Shown piece after piece: positions 49,045-60,841 of a DNA stretch of 64,000 bases. This stretch comes from Cucumis sativus (Eukaryota; Streptophyta; Magnoliopsida; Cucurbitales; Cucurbitaceae): the NCBI RefSeq assembly GCF_000004075.3, contig NC_026659.2, positions 1,922,001 to 1,986,000 on the forward strand, read 5' to 3'. The notes below the pieces were generated by a model. It was not told the DNA's origin. It worked only from the letters and a program-made list of their open reading frames with translations, and did no database searches. The position numbers were made by a program, and so were the translations under genes. Position 1 is the first letter of the stretch, and each line of letters opens with the position of its first letter.

Positions 49045-49761
49045 GCACGCTTCTTTACCTCCTCAATCCTTCTGGTGCCTTCCTATCCTTTCTCTCTTTC
49101 TCTCTATAATGTCTCTTCTATTGTGGACCCCATCCCTTTTTTCCTTTTTAATTTCCCTTTCCTTTTTTTTTCAATAATTTTTCAAAACTATACAAAAATA
49201 TTTCCCCTTTCCTTCTCGAACCCACGTTTTTCTTTTTTTCCTTTTCACCCCCCCCCCCCCCCGCCCCCTTCTCTTCCTTATCATTTACTCTCCTTACCCA
49301 GAAACTTCTAGAAACAACAAAACCTCTCTCTTTCTCTCTCTCTTACCATTGCAGTGGCGGAGCTCATTCTCAGGCACCGCCCCCTTCTTTATTCTTCCCA
49401 TTCCGATTCTATATTTTCTTCTAGGTAACTAATAATATATCACTCCTCCTTTCTTTCCTTCTTCCTTTCTATAACAAGATTGGAATCATATCCTGATTTT
49501 TTTTATTATTTCTGGACTTTTATGATTTCTCTTTTCTACAACCATAAACTATTGCTCCATTGTCTATCTATGTGTTTTCTTCTATTTTTTGGCTTTTTTC
49601 TTTTTAATTCAATCTTCTCTATTATTTTTTTCTCCCTCTTCTGCATTTTTTTTTTACTGTGTTTTTCTTCGGTTTCTAATCTGGATTCTTAATTGATTAG
49701 ATTGAGACGAGAGCTGTTCAAAATCGGAGATCCTTGTGCTTCAGATCTGGGAGAAGAGGCG
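48861..49761 (+). promoter_or_regulatory. Promoter and leader of the heat-shock factor gene: heat-shock elements, GA tract, likely 5' UTR intron
   Basis: A perfect three-unit heat-shock element (GAAnnTTCnnGAA) lies at 49301-49313 and a near-perfect one (GAAnnTTCnnGAG) at 48927-48939. The segment 48840-49043 is almost all purine on this strand, with five AAAAG units (48959-48983) and (AG)n at 49007-49043. It is followed by a pyrimidine-rich strand and a run of 15 C at 49248-49262. A GT at about 49425 (TTCTAG/GTAACT) and an AG at about 49700 (TTGATTAG) could bound a 5' UTR intron; this is inference only. Confidence 0.6.
49007..49043. repeat. (AG)n microsatellite
   Basis: About 18 AG units, directly following a run of AAAAG pentamers. 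Polypurine tracts like this can adopt non-B DNA and often lie near plant transcription starts. Confidence 0.95.
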
Positions 49762-50957
49762 ATGGCTCCGTCGCCGGCCGAACCGATCGGCGATTCGGGA
49801 ACGGGAGATTCTCAGAGATCTATACCCACACCGTTTCTAACGAAAACTTATCAACTGGTTGATGATCCGGCGGTGGATGATCTTATCTCCTGGAATGAAG
49901 ATGGATCTACTTTCATAGTTTGGCGACCGGCTGAATTTGCTCGAGATTTACTTCCTAAATACTTTAAGCACAATAATTTCTCTAGTTTCGTCCGTCAACT
50001 CAACACTTACGTAAGTTTCTGCCGCTTTTAACTGTTTTTGTTTAATCTTTTTTTTCTTGGAAACAATGGATGATGATGATGATGATGATGCTTTCTGCCT
50101 CTGTTTTTAAGTTCTTTCTCATATATATTTCTCTCTGGAAATCTTCGCTTTAACTTTTGTTGTTTCGAAATACCTCTTAGGGATTCCGAAAGGTTGTGCC
50201 GGACCGATGGGAGTTTGCGAATGATTGTTTCCGGAAAGGTGAGAAAGGACTTCTCCGAGACATTCAGCGGCGGAAAGTAGTGTTGTCGGTAACGACGACG
50301 ACAACGACGTCGGCTGCGGTGGCTGTGCCCGTGACGGTAGCAACGTCTCCAGCTGTGTTAGCTCACGTGATATCGCCGGCGAACTCTGCGGAAGAGCAGG
50401 TTACGTCCTCGAATTCATCGCCGATGGCATTCCAACGAAGTACGAGCTGCACCACGACGCCAGAACTTGTAAGAGAGAACGAACGGTTAAGGAAAGAGAA
50501 TATGCAACTGAGTCACGAGTTGACTCAGTTGAAAGGACTCTGTAACAACATACTATCGTTAATGACGAATTACGCTTCAGGTCAGCACCAGCAGTTGGAG
50601 TCGGGGAGCGTCCGGGACGGAAAGGCGTTGGAGCTCTTACCGGCAAGACAGGTGATGGAAGACGAAGGAGCCGTCAGCGACGGGGCTCATGAGGTGAGAC
50701 TAAAAATGGAGGAGAAGATGACAGCGGCGGCAGCGGCGGTAGGAATGACGCCGAAACTGTTCGGAGTGTCGATCGGAATGAAACGGATGAGGAGAGAGAT
50801 AGAAGAGGAAGAAGAAGAGATGGTGGGGCAAAATCATGTACAGTCGGAAGAAGGTGAGACTGGGTCAGAGATCAAAGCGGAACCGTTGGATGAAAACTCT
50901 GAACATCCAGATGGATCCGCGTCGCCGTGGCTTGAACTCGGGAACCAAGGCTCCTGA
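49762..50957 (+). CDS. HSFB2B: Class B heat-shock transcription factor (HsfB2 type)
   Basis: Two exons, 49762-50010 and 50181-50957, joined in frame to 341 aa. The ATG at 49762 begins MAPSPAEP; an in-frame ATG 23 codons upstream (49693) would fall in a possible 5' UTR intron. Residues about 21-115 are the heat-shock DNA-binding domain ([45 protein letters not shown]), with the intron after NTY, its conserved place in plant Hsfs. The coiled-coil oligomerisation region ([19 protein letters not shown]) lies at about 180-215. A basic KRMRRE cluster follows KLFGVSIG at about residue 275; LFGV is the B-class repressor motif. There is no AHA activation motif, as expected for class B. Members bind heat-shock elements and mostly repress or tune class A Hsf targets and defence genes. 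B2a and B2b cannot be separated with certainty. Confidence 0.93.
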
Positions 50958-51170
50958 TACAAAACGACGTCGTTCAGGAAGCTTCTAAAACGTCCTCGTT
51001 CTAATGGCCGTTGTCGTCATAAATGACGGAGAAAAGAAAGATAAGGTTTTCTTTTTTCCTTCTGGGGGTTAAGGGAATTAGAGAGAGAGAGAGAGAGAGA
51101 GGAAGGAGACCAAACCGGGCCTAGACAGAACGAAGAATGTCACGTGCCAAACACGTGAGCTAGAAAATAT
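50958..51170 (+). promoter_or_regulatory. 3' region of the Hsf gene with a palindrome and two G-boxes
   Basis: A 12-bp perfect palindrome AACGACGTCGTT lies at 50963-50974, six bases after the stop codon. An (AG)n tract lies near 51080-51100. Two CACGTG cores follow at 51141-51146 and 51152-51157. These are promoter-type elements in what should be a 3' UTR. Confidence 0.5.
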
Positions 51171-53649
51171 ACCAAATTTTAAAGTATATTTGTTTTAATA
51201 ATTTAATTTTCTTGATTTGATGAGGGGGCTTAGGTTGTTTGGTCCTTTGTAGAAAGACGTAACCGTGGAAATATGAAAACCGAACCGGGGTGGGTCGGTT
51301 GGGGAACGGGTAAAATGACGGAGAAACCCATGAACAACAGCAACAACAAGAAGGGCGAAAGAAGAAGAAAAAAAACCCGTCAGTTATGTGGTTCTCTTGT
51401 TATCCGGTTTTCAGTAACCCGGTTAGAATGTGACGTGTAATTGTATTGGCCGGCCCATTGTAACGGTTTTTTTTACCTTTTGTAATTCTCATTCTCTTCC
51501 CGTTTGAGAGGGGGAATTAGTTACTTCCAATCTTGTAAATATCAATTTTGGTAACTTTCACCTTTCTGTTTGCTTTTTTTTGTCTTCTAAACATTTTAAT
51601 TAATCATCATATTTAGTTGATTTTAGATTTGAAACTTGCGGGAGAATAAGAAATTTAGGGATTGATGTTTTCATTTAATTATGTTTAGGGTCATTTATGG
51701 TAATAAAATGTAATGTTTACTTTGAATTTTGTATTCAAAAATCGATGCAAGAATTGAGAATATTCAATCAAATTATATTCAAAATAAACAAGAACGAATA
51801 AAAAGTTTTAACCATAACGGGGTTGTATTGTAATATGTTTTACAAAGTACCTTTGGTTTTTTTTATTATGTTTTATTATAGGAAGTGTACTTTATTGTTT
51901 GTTGATATTATTGTGTTATGTATATCCTAAAAATGAAGGAAAATGTATAATTAATTAATTTCAAAATTCAGATTACCCTTTTCTGGATAATATTTGTGCT
52001 ATATTCATAAATAACTTTGGTCCCAATATCTCTAGAAATAAAAATAAGGATAAAAGGGCCCAATAAGCCCAAATTTGAAAACTAAACCAACAAAAAAAAC
52101 AAGTCAAACCATTTGATTTTCTCTTTTATTGAGTAACCATTTGGTGAACTATTTTATAAACTTCAACCTCTTTTTGTTTTTCATTTCTAATTCTTATTTA
52201 GCTACTATGTTTTGTTGATTAGAAAGTTAGAAGTTTACCATTTTATGGTATATCTTAAATATATAACAAACACTTGAAGACAATAAAATAAGTTTTTTAA
52301 AAAAAGAAAGAAAAACACATGACTTTAAAATAAAAGGGACAACAAGAAAGTTTCTTTGAAATTACGGTTGTTTTTCAAGGAAATGGGTTCTTTTGAAACT
52401 AAAATCAATAAAGTTAAATTGACTATAAAAAAAATAAAAACAATGAACCTAAGATTCTCAAGGGAAAAGAATCCCCATCATCATATGCCACATTTTTCTT
52501 ATCACAAACTTGGTATGCCTTTTCTTGTTAATTTTTCAACAATACTTACTTTCTCCCCTAAACCTTCTTCTTTCTCACAGTGCTCTTCTCGAAAAGCGTA
52601 TTAATAGGGATAACCTGTTTTCTATATATTTTATTTATTTATTGTGAGTTTCACGTCAACATGCTTTTAAAAATTGAATGAGTTTAGTAATTTTTTTGTT
52701 GTCGTGGGATTTACCAATGTTAGAGATATTTTTAGTATAAATGAGAGAAAACCGTAATGAGTTGACTTATTAATAATAAGGAAAAGTGGTCATTAATAAC
52801 TAACGAATAAGTTATGAATTATATATTCAAGCAATTGGTTGTCACCAATCTAGAAAGTAGAAGCAATCGTTGTAGAGTGATACAAGTTATCTCGTGAAAG
52901 GTTATATGAAATGAATGTAAGCTAACTCGAACATTCACGAATATAAGAAAAAGAAGTATAAAGGAGAGAAGAATGAAATGAATAAAAGAAAGAGAATGAT
53001 GAAAGTGTGTTAAAAGATAAGTTTGAAGGAAAGTAGATGGGAGGAAGATAAAGGAATTAAACTTTTAGAAATAGAGTGTAGAAGGTGGAAAATAAGGAAG
53101 TTGGCATATTTATTCATAATTTGTCGTCAAACATTTGTCATACTCATCATCACTTCTTTATGTTCTTTTCCCTAAATTTCCAACTTATTTCTTAAGCATA
53201 TACCCTTTTCAATCATTTCAAAAATTACACCATACTTGAAATTCAATACATTTTTTACATCAAATTTCCTCTATTTATATTATATTTATACTGTCTACTA
53301 TTTGAAAATTCATTCATATTATTTATTTTGACGATGGTGTGATTCCACACTCGATCCTAACACAATTCTAATTATATTATCGTCTTTCAAACAACTAATG
53401 CAACATATATATTTCTCTTTTCAAGTTCAAAAAAATATAAGAACATTTTAGCACAAAAAAGTACCACGTTTATTCTTTATAAACTTATTCAACTACACAA
53501 TAAAAAGAATAAAAAATATTTAAGAGAATTTTGATTCCACCCTAACTTTATATCTCAATTTCTTAAATTTAAAAGAAAAAACCCCTTTTATCAAATATAT
53601 ATGATACAAAAGAGTCCAAACTCTCATTTTATTTCCTTCGTAAATCAAA
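51171..53649. other. Intergenic DNA between Hsf and C2 genes
   Basis: AT-rich, with no recognisable ORF. Two site II-like cores lie close together at 52057-52062 (GGCCCA) and 52066-52071 (AGCCCA), without an adjacent gene start. A TATATATATGA stretch at about 53597 lies 50 bp before the C2 ATG and may be its TATA box. Confidence 0.55.
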
Positions 53650-54144
53650 ATGTCTTATCCAAAGCTTATTCTTCCTCCGCCCTTTGTGGTGGAGATCACT
53701 GTCATATCAGCCGATGGCCTAAAAAATTCCTCCTCCATCTTCTCTCTCCACCGCCCTTTCCGGCCCTTTCTTACTCTCTCCACCGTGCCCGACGACGGTG
53801 GTTTTCTCCCCTCAAATCCCATTTACCACTTTGGCGACCTCTTTCGCATTCCTTTGGATGTTGGTTTTTTCCCCAACAGATGTTTTATTTTCCTCCGCCT
53901 CTTCTCAAAGCGGCTTCTTTTTGGCCCGGCTCTCATTGGATGGTGCCGGATGCCGGCCGACGATATCAGCCAGTTGCCGGTGGGTTCGGTCAAACGTCTT
54001 AGCTACCGGCTACGGAAGAGAGATGGTTCGAGGAGTCGTGTGATTGTTAATCTCACTCTGAAATTAGTTGAATCGGTGATGGAGCCGTGTGGGACGGTAA
54101 TTGGCATGCCGGTGGCAGCTGTGAAATTACATGGATCGAGATGA
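53650..54144 (+). CDS. Intronless C2-domain protein, SRC2/BAP-like
   Basis: A single 164-aa frame with strong coding composition, clearly richer in GC than its flanks. The start VVEITVISADGLKN is the first strand and loop of a plant C2 domain (compare LEITVISAxxL in SRC2 and BON1-associated proteins). Later parts fit the same fold more loosely (NPIYHFGDLFRIPLD, IFLRLFSKRLLFGPALIGW, LSYRLRKRDGSRSRVIVNLTLKLV). It ends with GTVIGMPVAAVKLHG, recalling the GxxIGxP segment after the C2 domain in SRC2-like proteins. The usual acidic calcium-binding loop residues are mostly absent, so calcium binding is doubtful. Relatives act at membranes in cold and defence responses. Two other long frames overlap it and look like shadows. 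Confidence 0.7.
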   Translation: MSYPKLILPPPFVVEITVISADGLKNSSSIFSLHRPFRPFLTLSTVPDDGGFLPSNPIYHFGDLFRIPLDVGFFPNRCFIFLRLFSKRLLFGPALIGWCRMPADDISQLPVGSVKRLSYRLRKRDGSRSRVIVNLTLKLVESVMEPCGTVIGMPVAAVKLHGSR

Positions 54145-57100
54145 TCATAGTTCTTTTAGTTGAACATATAATATCAAAAAACATGCATTTAGATTACAAC
54201 ACATCTGGAATTGATCAGTATTTTTGTGTATTATTTCAAATGACTTTTTAGAATGAGAAAATGAAAAAGAGAGAGTTGTAAGTTTGGAAAGACAGATTGG
54301 TTTATTGGAAAAGAAAAAAAAGGTTGGATTGACTTTGCTTCACACGGTGACTTTGATACCTCTCAAGGCTCGAATCAAAGAAACGATATCATGAATGAAA
54401 TTACTTTAATTTCACCCCTCGTCATGTTTACGTACTCATGATGAAAAACTGATTCATTTCATGGTGTTTACTTACTCCAAACTGGATCCGATCTTAATAA
54501 TAAAATGAAGATCATTTGATATTGCTTACTTTTAGAGAAAACGAAATCTAAGTATAAACGACCATTTTCATAATAGGTTTCTTTTCTAATCAGTTCAAAT
54601 TAAATGTGGCAATTAAATAATATGTTATAAGAATTGAAACCTCTTTTATCAATTTTATTTGCTTAATTCAAATTTTTTATATTTAATAAAGAACTTAAAT
54701 TTAAATTAATAATGTATAGATTTTGAAAGATAAATCATCAATTCAAATTTTAATAGGGGTTTTTTAATATATATATATACCTTCATAAAAAACCCACAAA
54801 ATTCAAATTTATTACCCTTTGTTTTTTTTTATAAAATTGTAAATATTTTTTCAAATTTTTTTGACGAAATTTTCCAAATTTTTTCAATTTAGGAAAACAT
54901 GCTTATTTTTTTTATAAAAAAAACACATGTACGACTATAAACACATTATATAATAATATAATGAAAATATTTAGCAAGTTTTAGATTTCATCACTAATTT
55001 ACTTTTGTTAGTTAGTGTTATTGTTGATAAAATTTAAAATTTTATTATATATAGAAAATATTTTATGCAATCTTTACCATTCACGATTATTTATCTGAAA
55101 TTATTTGATTTGATATATAAATGGTATTATTTTAATATTTTTAAAAAGATATTATTGAATATATTTCTAAATTACATAATTGAAGAAAAAACCAATTAAA
55201 AAATCAAATACACAAGAGAGAAAATAATTGCATAAAAACAAGAACCCTAATTTGATTATCGTTCTCCTTATGATTACGTAGATATTTATAAATAACAAAA
55301 ACGTAACTATTTAGTCCATACTTTATGTATATATATATTACACCAATTGAGCAATTACGTTTACATGCAAATATAATAATCATATTTGCTTTTAGCAAGT
55401 ATATCACTTTGATTATACTATTGGACGAAACATTGTTTATCTCTAAAACGTATAACCCTCATCTTCTTGTTGCTACAAAAAAAAAAAAAAAAAAAAAAAA
55501 AACTATTGCACATGAGCCCAAAATCATCGTAAAGAATTCTCTTAACAATTATAAAGATTCGAACATTAACCACGCAATTCATAAGACATTGTATAACTTT
55601 TCTAGTCTAGTGTAATTTTCAAGAAAGCTTTAGTCAACTCTATTCTAAATCTTGGTTTCATCAAATTTAATTTATGAATTTATTAATTAAAGAGAAGACA
55701 ATTTTAATATCACATTATCATGCTTCTCATTAATTTCTTCATTTTCTTTAAGTTGACAAATTCAAATTCAAATATACACCAAAATAAACAAAGCCAAGTA
55801 CTTTAAGTTTTCTTTTTCTAAAAAAAATAAAATACATAAATGAATAAATGATTTTAGTTATAACTAGATTTAGAAAAGCAATCATAATTAGAAAGAGATT
55901 TATATTTATAATTTAAATTATTAATTGTTCACAAATTAAAACCATAAATATATCAAAATTGAAAACTAAAAGGAAATGATCAAATGTAATATTAATTTTT
56001 GGAGTGAAGGATACTATATGCCACCTTTGTTTTAAAGATTCTATGCCATTTCGTACGTATCTAATGTTATAAATGAAATAATAATTGTGTTGTACAACAA
56101 GAAAAAACGAATGTATAGTAGAAAAAGGAAGTGCATTTATAAATTATAAGTTATAGGTGAGAGTATAATTCAATTAATATAAGAGTTGAATTTGATTTTG
56201 AAAACGGAAAAGTTTAAATATATAAATGGAAGCTGTTTTTGGAATGTAGGGTTGAATAAATAATTAAAATTGGTGGGGTTGGGGCGGAGAGCGGTAGAGG
56301 GAGAGGAAAAAACCGGCAAATGGCGGAGCCATGAGGAGAGGCCCAGCTGAGAAGCGCCAGGTGGACACGGCTTTGTCTTTGGCATTGGATTAGCCACAAC
56401 CAAACCTTACGCGTTATGTCCGCGTCTTTTACCAACTTCCCCCCCCCCCCACCCTTTTTATTTTCTATTCTCTCTCAATTACCATACTACCCCCCTTTAT
56501 ATATATCGATTTACAATTTTCTTTCAAACAATTATTTTTTATATAATTATGAGGATGATGTCATGTAAATAATACTATTAAGAGACTAATTAAACAAACA
56601 ACCACTATTTCATCTCAAATAATCAAAATACTATTGAATTCCTACTTGCATATATCACTATTTTATCTCAAATAATCTTTTTCATGGTTATGGATTTTAA
56701 ATTTTACTTTTATTATTTAAAATCTTGAATAATAATCAAATTTCCCTCTTGCAATAGAAACAGCTAATAAAACAAAACACTCTATTTGGGATAAAGAGAT
56801 TGATGAAGGGAAGAAACTTGCTCTCCTGCACCATGAATGAACATGACCTCATCAACTAAGGAGATTATTATAAGACTTATTTACATATATCGAGTAAATT
56901 AACCACTTTAACACAATCAAATTCAACTACAACATGATAAATATTTAAGAAAATAAGTCTGTAAAAGTCCATTGCTCTCTTAAAAACTCTTGAATGCATT
57001 GCATTTAAGAACAAATGTATAACTAGTCAAACAAACATATCTCAAATAATAGTATTGAAAAACACTTATATTCTAGATATGTAGCAACCTAGTTAGAATT

Positions 57101-57496
57101 GTTCCAAACAACATCAACTTTCATGTATATATATTCACGATTAACACAATTCCCAAAAAAATCGGGTACCTATGATATGATACATTTTTGTTTAGTGTCC
57201 ACACATAATAATAAATGATCTTCCTTTTAAAATATGTGGTCTCTTTTTTTCATCATTTTTGTAGGTTATTATTTTTGTTACCGAATATTTGGTAAATGAT
57301 ATTTGAGAATTATTTTCCCAATTTGGATAGCTTAACCCCTCACATCTCCATCATTGAATATAATGAAAACAATATAGAGTTCTAAGAATGAAAATTAAGC
57401 TATTTCTTTTTAGATAATTTCAAACGTATTCAAAATTTAAAATTATAAAACTTGTTTTAAATAAATAAGTAAAATGATATATATAGATTTCGTTGT
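54145..57496. other. AT-rich intergenic DNA
   Basis: No gene recognised. Contains a run of 26 A at 55477-55502, a TATATATATA stretch near 54767, and the GC-rich island entered separately at 56230-56520. Confidence 0.6.
56230..56520. promoter_or_regulatory. GC-rich island with C run and TATA, possible promoter without a coding gene
   Basis: About 56270-56430 is GC-rich in an AT-rich desert, followed by a run of 12 C at 56439-56450, a CT-rich stretch, and TTTATATATATCG at about 56497-56509. The order resembles a plant promoter reading rightwards, but no coding frame follows within 900 bp. A 77-codon minus frame (56170-56403) has no family resemblance. Confidence 0.3.
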
Positions 57497-57854
57497 ATGG
57501 AAAATAATCAAAAGCAGAATATTTGTTCAAAAACGTGTTGTGTCCAAAATCAATTGCAACTTTCCAGAAGAAATTCCCTTTCTTTCTCCGATCCTTCGGT
57601 TTCAACAGAGGGGTATACTCGTCATTTCTTCTTCCGCCATTGTTTTAATATAAGTAATTTTTCAGAGCTTCCTCGCATTCCACCTCTACCTGAACCACCG
57701 ACTGTTACATATATAGAGAAACTGCGAACTAAAATCAAAATTCCCAATCTTTTCTTCAAAGTAAAAGTACCTATTAGAAAAACCCCCTTCAATTCCCTCT
57801 TCCATCATTGAGAAACCAAAGCTTGAAGCTTCTATAGAGAAACAGAGTGGAACT
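57497..57854 (+). promoter_or_regulatory. Promoter and leader of the rhomboid gene
   Basis: A TATATATAGATTT stretch lies at about 57478-57490. A 104-codon open frame (57497-57811) ends 43 bp before the rhomboid ATG. Whether it is transcribed as an upstream ORF is unknown, because its ATG sits very close to the putative TATA box. Confidence 0.4.
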
Positions 57855-60356
57855 ATGTCCAATCAAGATCTTGAGCGAGGAGCCGCTAAGAATCCACCCA
57901 ATACTAACCCAAATGCTAACTATTCAACTTCTCCTTACTACCTAGAAACCTCTGAGAAGCAATGGACTCCTTGGTTGGTTCCTATGTTTGTTGTGGCTAA
58001 TATTGCTATGTTCATTGTGGTCATGTATGTCAATAATTGCCCTGATTCTAATCTGGGTTTTGGAGATAAGTGTGTGGCTAGTTTTCTTGGACGATTTTCG
58101 TTTCAGCCTATCAGGGAGAACCCCCTCTTGGGGCCTTCTTCAAATACGTATGTCTCTTCTTTTGCTCTGTTTTTCTCTTTATTTCAATTACTGTTTTGTA
58201 TTTTGTGTTTTGTGTGTTGCTTTGAGTGTGCTTCTCTATGGGTTTCATTCTGTATGCTTCAGAATTTTCAATACGTGAATTTTTTATGGAGAGTGTTTCT
58301 TCAATCTCCATGGGTTTGATCCTGCTCTGTTTCATCATAGTTTTGTGTTTGGATTTGAGAGCGATTCTCTGTGGTTTGATTCTTTATACTCCAAATTTAA
58401 GATTTTTGTCTTTCCTTTTAATCAGTGGTCTAGAATTAGTGATTATCTAGAACATAAGACATGAATTTCTGGATTTAAGAGTCTTTCATCAATCTCCATC
58501 GGTTTGATTGATTCTGCCTGTTTTTTTTTTTTCTTTAGTCCATCTTAACTTTGCGTTTGGTTTTTTAATTTAGAGTATTTCTATATGGGTTTGATTCTAT
58601 ATGCTCCATGGTTTTCGAGTTTTGTTTTGCCCGTGTGGTATGAAATTTAGTGATATCTCGAACATAAGACATATGCATGAACTTAATTTCTTAATCTTTC
58701 TCCCCTTTGCATATTGTTTTAATTTGTAGATCCATAGGAATTGATGCTAATTGTTATATTACTATCTCAAACAAATACTCAAAACGTCTTTCGATTTGAA
58801 TATGACAAATTCTATGGATTGGATCCTATACCCTTCAATTGAACTCGTTTGCCTAAAGAAACTTTTTTACTCTGCAGATTGGTGAAATTGGGAGCTCTTA
58901 AGTGGAACAAGGTTGTTCATGAGCATCAAGGATGGAGACTTTTGTCTTGTATCTGGTTGCACGCTGGAATCATTCATCTTCTTGCCAATATGTTGAGTTT
59001 GGTTCTGATTGGAATCCGCCTCGAGCAACAATTTGGATTTGGTATGCCACTTGTAAATTTTCTAAACATTGTTGGACTTTGTATCATGTTCTGTATTGTC
59101 TCAGTGAATTGTCGTAGAACTGGATGTAGCTTTTCAGTTACCTCCAAACGAGAACTGCTTTTTTAAGGGAATTCCAAAAATCTAAAATTGAATACATGCC
59201 GAAATTTAATACCCACAGGCCACAAAGTCGGGACATGAGTTACAATTTCTTTGTTATAAACATTTATATGGTCAAATAAGGTGGATTTTGTAACTCACCT
59301 AATGATAAAAAGAAAATATGGTCTCAATAATGGCTGATAGGTCAAGAGTTCAATCTATGTTGGTTACCTACTCAAGAATTAGTTTTTTACGAGTTTCTAA
59401 ACACCAAAATGTAGTATCAGGTAGTGAGATTAGTCGAGGTGCGCATAAGTTGACCCGGTATATTACGGATATAATTAGGAAATAAATAAGGTCGACATTT
59501 GGGTGCACCTTTTCTGATTATATAGGAATCTAGGATATTTGCTGGCAGAGTTTGGATTTTTCCATCTTCGTTTAAGTCTTATATTCATTTTTACAGTGCG
59601 TATCGGGATGATATACCTTGTGGCTGGAGTTGGTGGGAGTGTGATGTCTTCTCTTTTCATTCAAAACAATATTTCTGTTGGTGCTTCTGGTGCCCTCTTT
59701 GGACTTCTTGGAGCTATGCTATCCGAGCTTTTGACAAACTGGACGATTTACACCAACAAGGTTAGCTGCCAGACATCAACTTCGACATAGATTTTTCTCT
59801 GTTTGTAATGGTTTTGTCAGTGTATTTATGTTTTGACATGTTCAATGGCTAAAAGACTAATTGTGTTTTCATAGGTTGCTGCACTCTTCACCCTCATAGT
59901 CATCGTTGTTATTAACTTAGCAGTTGGAATTCTACCTCACGTTGACAACTTCGCCCACATTGGAGGATTCTTAACAGGGTTCCTTCTCGGGTTTGTTTTG
60001 CTTGTCCGCCCACAGTTCAAGTGGACAGAGCGCCACCATCTCCCACCTGGTGCTCGACGTGTACCCAAGTATAAAACTTATCAGTATATTCTCTGGCTGG
60101 CAGCTGCAATTCTACTAGTTGCTGGGTAAAAGCTCAAAACTCTTGCCTTTCCCATGTAGTAGTATTTGTTACTCAGATTCTTCTACTGCTTGTTGATGAC
60201 ATGTTTGAATCAGATAAGCTAATTCAGTTTGATATTTGTTGCAGCTTTACCCTGGGCCTGGTGATGCTATTCAGAGGTGAGAATGGAAACAAGCACTGCA
60301 GCTGGTGCCATTACCTGAGTTGTGTGCCAACCTCAAGATGGGACTGCGCAAATTAA
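57855..60356 (+). CDS. RBL2: Rhomboid intramembrane serine protease, RBL2 type
   Basis: Five exons: 57855-58147, 58878-59041, 59597-59760, 59875-60125 and 60245-60356, joined in frame to 327 aa, close to plant Golgi rhomboids. The N-terminus is cytosolic. TM1 is [19 protein letters not shown]. The L1 loop and TM2 carry [20 protein letters not shown], with the conserved His and Asn. The nucleophile lies in [10 protein letters not shown], Ser at about residue 183. The catalytic His is in [10 protein letters not shown] at about 235. The tail has paired cysteines ([11 protein letters not shown]) as in RBL1/RBL2. Rhomboids cut single-pass proteins within the membrane. Arabidopsis RBL2 is a Golgi protein able to cleave fly ligands, while plant substrates are largely unknown. 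The catalytic residues are intact, so it is an active protease rather than an inactive relative. Confidence 0.93.
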
Positions 60357-60841
60357 GTTTCTCTTAGTTTGTGTGTACATAGTTACACTTTTTGGGATCT
60401 TGGGTTTTAGTTTGCTTTTTACTTCATGTATATGAATAGTTTATGAGGCTTTTTCTTTATTCTTTTCCCGCCTTGTCCTTACAATTGTTTACCGTAGAGA
60501 TCTGTGATCTATTTCAGATTAATAGCATTGATTATTTCCCGTCACCTTGGACCTTGGAGGTCTTTTGGTATTTCGTGTTTCTTCTGAAGCTATTGGGAAA
60601 ATGAGGGTGACATGAGGAAAACATACATTACCATGTAAACAGACAATACTAAACAGACAATTTTAAGAACAGTGATAATGACTTTCTAGTTCTAGGATTA
60701 TAAACTTGACCGTTTCCAGCTCTCAAAGTTCCAATCAGATTTTCACATATTCATTATTAGGACTGACTACTAATATAAGTTAGCAAAATAAGGCTACTAC
60801 GCTAGTGAAGTAGGAGATGAAGAAGAGAAATATTAGAGGCA

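Noticed and set aside
49480-49761. Upstream ORF (49480-49692) and earlier Hsf start at 49693
   Set aside because: The upstream frame is a low-complexity Phe/Leu/Ser translation of T-rich DNA, probably a 5' UTR intron. The 49693 start adds residues unlike any Hsf N-terminus, while 49762 gives the familiar MAPSPAEP start.
53601-54043. Two other long frames overlapping the SRC2/BAP-like gene
   Set aside because: They are shadows of the GC-rich coding strand. Only the 53650 frame shows a C2 start (VVEITVISADGL) and the GTVIGMPV ending.
57497-57811. 104-codon frame ahead of the rhomboid gene
   Set aside because: No recognisable domain, and its ATG lies only about 10-15 bp from the putative TATA box, so it may not be in the transcript with its start codon.
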